NCBI GenBank assembly: GCA_021815655.1
Contig: JAKAGJ010000093.1
Location: 1 to 7,391 of the forward strand
Length of the DNA: 7,391 bases
Direction of reading: 5' to 3'
Source: Deltaproteobacteria bacterium
Lineage (GTDB): Bacteria; Desulfobacterota; Desulfarculia; Desulfarculales; Desulfarculaceae
The notes under the pieces were generated by a model. It was not told the origin of the DNA. It searched no databases and saw nothing but the letters and a program-made list of their open reading frames with translations. Positions 4,497 through 7,391 of this stretch are shown one piece after another. Within the stretch, counting starts at the first letter, position 1, and every line of letters begins with the position of its first letter. Both the position numbers and the translations under genes were made by a program.

Positions 4497-7391
4497 TTGC
4501 CCCCACCCATGGCGCGGCTCAACCTGGTCGATTCCCTGGACAGCCTCCCCTTCGGGGTGTTCATCCTGCGGCGCGACTACGTGGTGCTGCTCTGGAACCG
4601 CTGCCTGGAGCAGTGGACCGGTCTGGCCAGCGGCCGCCTGCTGGGCCAGGACATCCGCCAGCGCTTTCCCCACCTGGGGCAGGCCCGTTTCGCCGGGCGC
4701 CTGGAGCAGGTCTTCCAGACAGGGGCGCCCACCATCTTCTCCTCCCAGCTGCATCACCACGTCATCCCCGTGCCTCGCCCGGAGGCCGGCTTCCGCCACC
4801 AGGAGACCGTAGTCAGCGCGCTGCCCGACCAGGAGGACGGGGGCTTTCACGCCCTGTTCGCCATCCAGGACGTCACCGACCTCACGGAACTGGCCACTCT
4901 GCACCGCCAGGCCCGGGACCAGGCCCTGAGCGAAGTGGCGGCGCGCCAGCGCACCGAGGAGGAGCTGCGCCGGGCCAAGGAGGAATCCGAGCGCATCCTG
5001 CGCGTGGTGCCCTCGGCCATCTTCACCGTCGACGACCAGCAGCGGGTGCTGACCTGGAATTCGCGGGCCGAGGAGCTGACCGGCTATAAGGCCCAGGACG
5101 TGGTGGGCCGCAAGTGCTACGAGTTCGCCCTGGCTCCCTGCCTGCTGGATTGCGGCCTGCTCGACCCCGACAAGCCCAAGCCCATCATCGGCACCGAGTG
5201 CAGCATCAAGACCAAGGACGGCCGCGTCAGTCTGTTGCGCAAGAACGTGGACGTGGTGCGCGACGCCCAGGGCCAGGTCATCGGCGGCATCGAGAGCTTC
5301 GAGGACATCACCGAGCAGCGCCAGGCCGAACAGGCGCTACTGGAGAGCGAGGAGCGCTACCGGGTGGTGATCGAGGCCTCCAGCGACGGGGTGCTGCTCA
5401 TGCGGGACGACAGGGTGCTCTACGCCAACACCCCCATGGCGCGCATGCTGGGCCTGCCCAGCCCGGAGGCCCTGGCTGGCCGCGACATCACCGACTTCGT
5501 GCACCCCAAGTACCGCGCGGCCGTACGCCAATACTCCGCCACACGCGAGGCCGGCCTGGACGTGTCCAGCCATTTCGAGCTGATCGCCCTGCGCGACACC
5601 GGCCAACGCTTCCCGGTGGAGGTGTCGGCGGCCCTGACCACCTTCCAGGGCCACCCGGTGACCCTGGGCTTCGTGCGCGACATCACCGAGCGCAAGGCCG
5701 CCGAGGAGGAGCTGCGCAAGCTCTCCCGCGCCGTGGAGCACAGCCTGGCCTCGGTGGTCATCACCGATCGCAACGGCACCATCCAGTACGTCAACGACAA
5801 GTTCTGCCAGCTCAGCGGCTACACCCGCGAGGAGGCCCGGGGGCAAAACCCGCGCATCCTCAAGTCGGGGAAAACGCCCACCCGGGTCTACCAGGAAATG
5901 TGGCGCGCCCTGACCAGCGTGGGCCAATGGCGGGGCGAGTTGCTCAACCGCAAGAAGAACGGCGAGCTTTTTTGGGAGCACGCCTCCATCTCGGCGCTCA
6001 AGAAGGCCAACGGCCAGATCACCCACTACGTGGCGGTCAAGGAGGACATCACCGAGCGCAAGCGGGCCGAGGAGGCCCTGGTGGAGTCCCACCAGCGCCT
6101 GGCCCAGACCACCGCCCTGGCCAGCGAGATGGCCTCCCAGGCCCAGGCCGCCAACCAGGCCAAGAGCGACTTCTTGGCCTCCATGAGCCACGAGATACGC
6201 ACGCCCCTGAACGGGGTCATCGGCATGACCGGCCTTTTGCTGGACACCGAGCTTTCCCCGGAGCAACGTCAGTTCGCCGAGGTGGCGCGGTCCTCGGCCG
6301 AGGCCCTGCTCACCTTGATTAACGACATCCTGGATTTGTCCAAGATCGAGGCCGGCCGCCTGGACCTGGAGTGGGTGCCCTTCGCGCCCCACCGTCTGGT
6401 GGAGGACGTGCTGGATATCTCCTCCGGATCGGCCTACGCCAAGGGGCTGGACCTGTGGTCGGTCTTTGAATCCGACCTGCCCTCCCAGGTGGTGGGCGAC
6501 CCCGCCCGCTTCCGCCAGGTGCTCTTCAACCTGGTGGGCAACGCCGTCAAGTTCACCGAGCGCGGCGAGGTGGGGGTGCGCGTCAGCCTGGACAGGCGCG
6601 CGGAAGGCCGGGCCTGGGTGCGCGTGGAGGTGCGCGACACCGGCATCGGCATCTCGGCCCAGGAGCTGGGGCGCTTGTTCGCGCCCTTCAGCCAGGCCGA
6701 CGCCTCCACCACCCGGCGCTTCGGCGGCACCGGCCTGGGGCTGTCCATCAGCAAGCGCCTGGTGGAGCTGATGGGCGGCGGCACAGGGCTGGAGGGCCAG
6801 CCCGGCCAGGGCAGCGTCTTCTGGTTCGTGCTGCCCTGGCAGGAGGCCCCGCCGGAGCTGGCCGAGGGTGAGGCGGAGTTGGCCGCCCTGGCCGGCACCA
6901 GCGTCTTTTGCGTGGAGAAGAACGCCGGCACCCGCGCCAGCCTGGCCGCCACCTTGAGCGTCTGGGGCCTGGCCTGCGAGGAGGCCTCCAGCGGCGAGGA
7001 GGCCCTGGGCCGGCTGCGCGCCTGGCAGGCCGGCGGCCGGACCTTCCGGTTGGCGGTGATAGACCGGCAGCTGCCGGACATGGACGGCCTGAGCCTGGCC
7101 CACTCCCTGCGCCAGGATCCGCTCTTGCGCCCCATGTGCCTGGTGGGCTTGAGCCAGCTCACCTCCACCGGACAGGAGCAGGAGCAGCTCAAGGCCTGCT
7201 TCGACGCGGTGATGAACAAGCCCCTGCGCCGGGACAGCCTGCGGGCCTGCCTGTTGTCAATTTTAGCCGCCGAGCGGGGCGGGGGGCCGGCCTCGGCCGC
7301 CTCCCTGTCGCCGCCCGGCGCCGGCCACCCCCGGCGGGCGCGCATCCTGCTGGCCGAGGACAACCCGGTGAATCAGCAGCTGGCCGTGCAT
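4497..7391 (+). CDS. Soluble hybrid sensor histidine kinase, four PAS domains, two receivers (partial, runs off right edge)
   Basis: The reading frame is open for 965 codons to the window end. There is no signal peptide or membrane helix, so it should sense in the cytoplasm. PAS1 (about 12-128) has a His86-88 cluster. A coiled linker (about 128-165) leads to PAS2 (166-275), which has Cys207, Cys215, Cys219 and Cys235. PAS3 spans about 283-400 and PAS4 about 409-522, the latter NifL-like with Trp478. PAS2 to PAS4 end in DITEQ, DITERK and DITERK. HisKA has the phosphorylated His565 in [16 protein letters not shown]. HATPase_c shows the N box ([10 protein letters not shown], 678-687), G1 (DTGIGI, 714-719), FAPFSQAD and G2 (GTGLGL, 744-749). 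Receiver 1 (about 801-915) keeps Asp856, Ser886 and Lys908 but has Glu807-Lys808 where an acidic pair is usual. Receiver 2 starts at about 948 with intact Glu954-Asp955 and is then cut. Such kinases pass phosphate from His to Asp and often on to an HPt domain. The target is unknown. Divergence from the oxidase operon suggests a respiratory role. ATG at 4509 is the alternative start. Confidence 0.93.
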   Translation, partial: MPPPMARLNLVDSLDSLPFGVFILRRDYVVLLWNRCLEQWTGLASGRLLGQDIRQRFPHLGQARFAGRLEQVFQTGAPTIFSSQLHHHVIPVPRPEAGFRHQETVVSALPDQEDGGFHALFAIQDVTDLTELATLHRQARDQALSEVAARQRTEEELRRAKEESERILRVVPSAIFTVDDQQRVLTWNSRAEELTGYKAQDVVGRKCYEFALAPCLLDCGLLDPDKPKPIIGTECSIKTKDGRVSLLRKNVDVVRDAQGQVIGGIESFEDITEQRQAEQALLESEERYRVVIEASSDGVLLMRDDRVLYANTPMARMLGLPSPEALAGRDITDFVHPKYRAAVRQYSATREAGLDVSSHFELIALRDTGQRFPVEVSAALTTFQGHPVTLGFVRDITERKAAEEELRKLSRAVEHSLASVVITDRNGTIQYVNDKFCQLSGYTREEARGQNPRILKSGKTPTRVYQEMWRALTSVGQWRGELLNRKKNGELFWEHASISALKKANGQITHYVAVKEDITERKRAEEALVESHQRLAQTTALASEMASQAQAANQAKSDFLASMSHEIRTPLNGVIGMTGLLLDTELSPEQRQFAEVARSSAEALLTLINDILDLSKIEAGRLDLEWVPFAPHRLVEDVLDISSGSAYAKGLDLWSVFESDLPSQVVGDPARFRQVLFNLVGNAVKFTERGEVGVRVSLDRRAEGRAWVRVEVRDTGIGISAQELGRLFAPFSQADASTTRRFGGTGLGLSISKRLVELMGGGTGLEGQPGQGSVFWFVLPWQEAPPELAEGEAELAALAGTSVFCVEKNAGTRASLAATLSVWGLACEEASSGEEALGRLRAWQAGGRTFRLAVIDRQLPDMDGLSLAHSLRQDPLLRPMCLVGLSQLTSTGQEQEQLKACFDAVMNKPLRRDSLRACLLSILAAERGGGPASAASLSPPGAGHPRRARILLAEDNPVNQQLAVH

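Noticed and set aside
4167..4904. A 245-codon minus-strand open frame that could be a gene opposite the kinase start
   Set aside because: It is antisense to the small ORF and PAS1, covers the rightward promoter, and has no recognisable domain or good ribosome site.
3569..5089. A 506-codon plus-strand open frame crossing the intergenic region
   Set aside because: It crosses SCO, cytochrome c, the promoter region and the kinase start in another frame. The kinase frame carries the PAS motifs, and this one carries none.
5114..6322. A 402-codon plus-strand frame inside the kinase
   Set aside because: It is an offset frame of the kinase PAS region, Arg/Gly/Pro-rich, and loses all PAS and HisKA motifs.
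5337..7103. A 588-codon open frame on the minus strand, opposite the kinase
   Set aside because: It is antisense to an unmistakable kinase frame. Its product is low-complexity (Gly, Ala, Leu, His, Gln rich) with no domain, which is the usual shadow of a GC-rich gene.
1..7391. CRISPR array, insertion sequence, tRNA or rRNA
   Set aside because: There is no regularly spaced repeat, transposase motif, terminal inverted repeat or structural RNA signature. Nearly all bases belong to ordinary protein genes.

Overview
This GC-rich window looks like a bacterial chromosome segment. It has two divergently transcribed blocks around a relatively AT-rich intergenic region of 257 bp (4088-4344). The protein styles suggest a high-GC proteobacterium of the former Deltaproteobacteria (Desulfobacterota, perhaps Desulfarculales-like). 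That placement rests on remembered family resemblance and is low confidence.

Minus strand (4087 down to 1): a compact aa3/caa3-type heme-copper oxidase operon. The order of transcription is a small periplasmic mono-heme cytochrome c, a SCO1/SenC copper chaperone, coxA (subunit I), coxC (subunit III), a COX4-like subunit IV, and coxB (subunit II, cut by the left edge of the window). The genes are packed with 8-bp, 8-bp and 4-bp overlaps and gaps of 10 and 18 bp, so the unit is almost certainly co-transcribed. Subunit I carries the YSHPAVY motif of A2-type oxidases instead of the glutamate of A1-type enzymes. The cytochrome c could feed electrons to subunit II, SCO would metallate the CuA site, and the membrane subunits reduce O2 while pumping protons.

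Intergenic region: a good sigma70-like promoter faces right (TTTACA, 16 bp, GATAAT), and a weaker candidate faces left. A 10-bp palindrome overlaps the rightward -35. An 11-bp direct repeat, TGCGGGAWAAT, covers the -10 and the probable start site. The same TGCGGG hexamer abuts the candidate leftward -10.

Plus strand (4345 to 7391): a 49-codon small ORF with strong coding bias is followed 2 bp later by a large soluble hybrid histidine kinase. The kinase has four PAS domains, HisKA, HATPase_c, a receiver with an altered acidic pocket, and the first residues of a second receiver cut by the right edge. Its second PAS domain has four cysteines and its fourth resembles the NifL-type PAS. A cytoplasmic redox or oxygen sensor divergent from a terminal oxidase suggests, but does not prove, regulation of respiration by this kinase.

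There is no mobile element, tRNA, rRNA or CRISPR array, and no gene-free stretch over 300 bp. The most interesting elements are the intergenic operator-like structure, the coupled small ORF, the cysteine-bearing PAS domain and the A2-type active-site motif.
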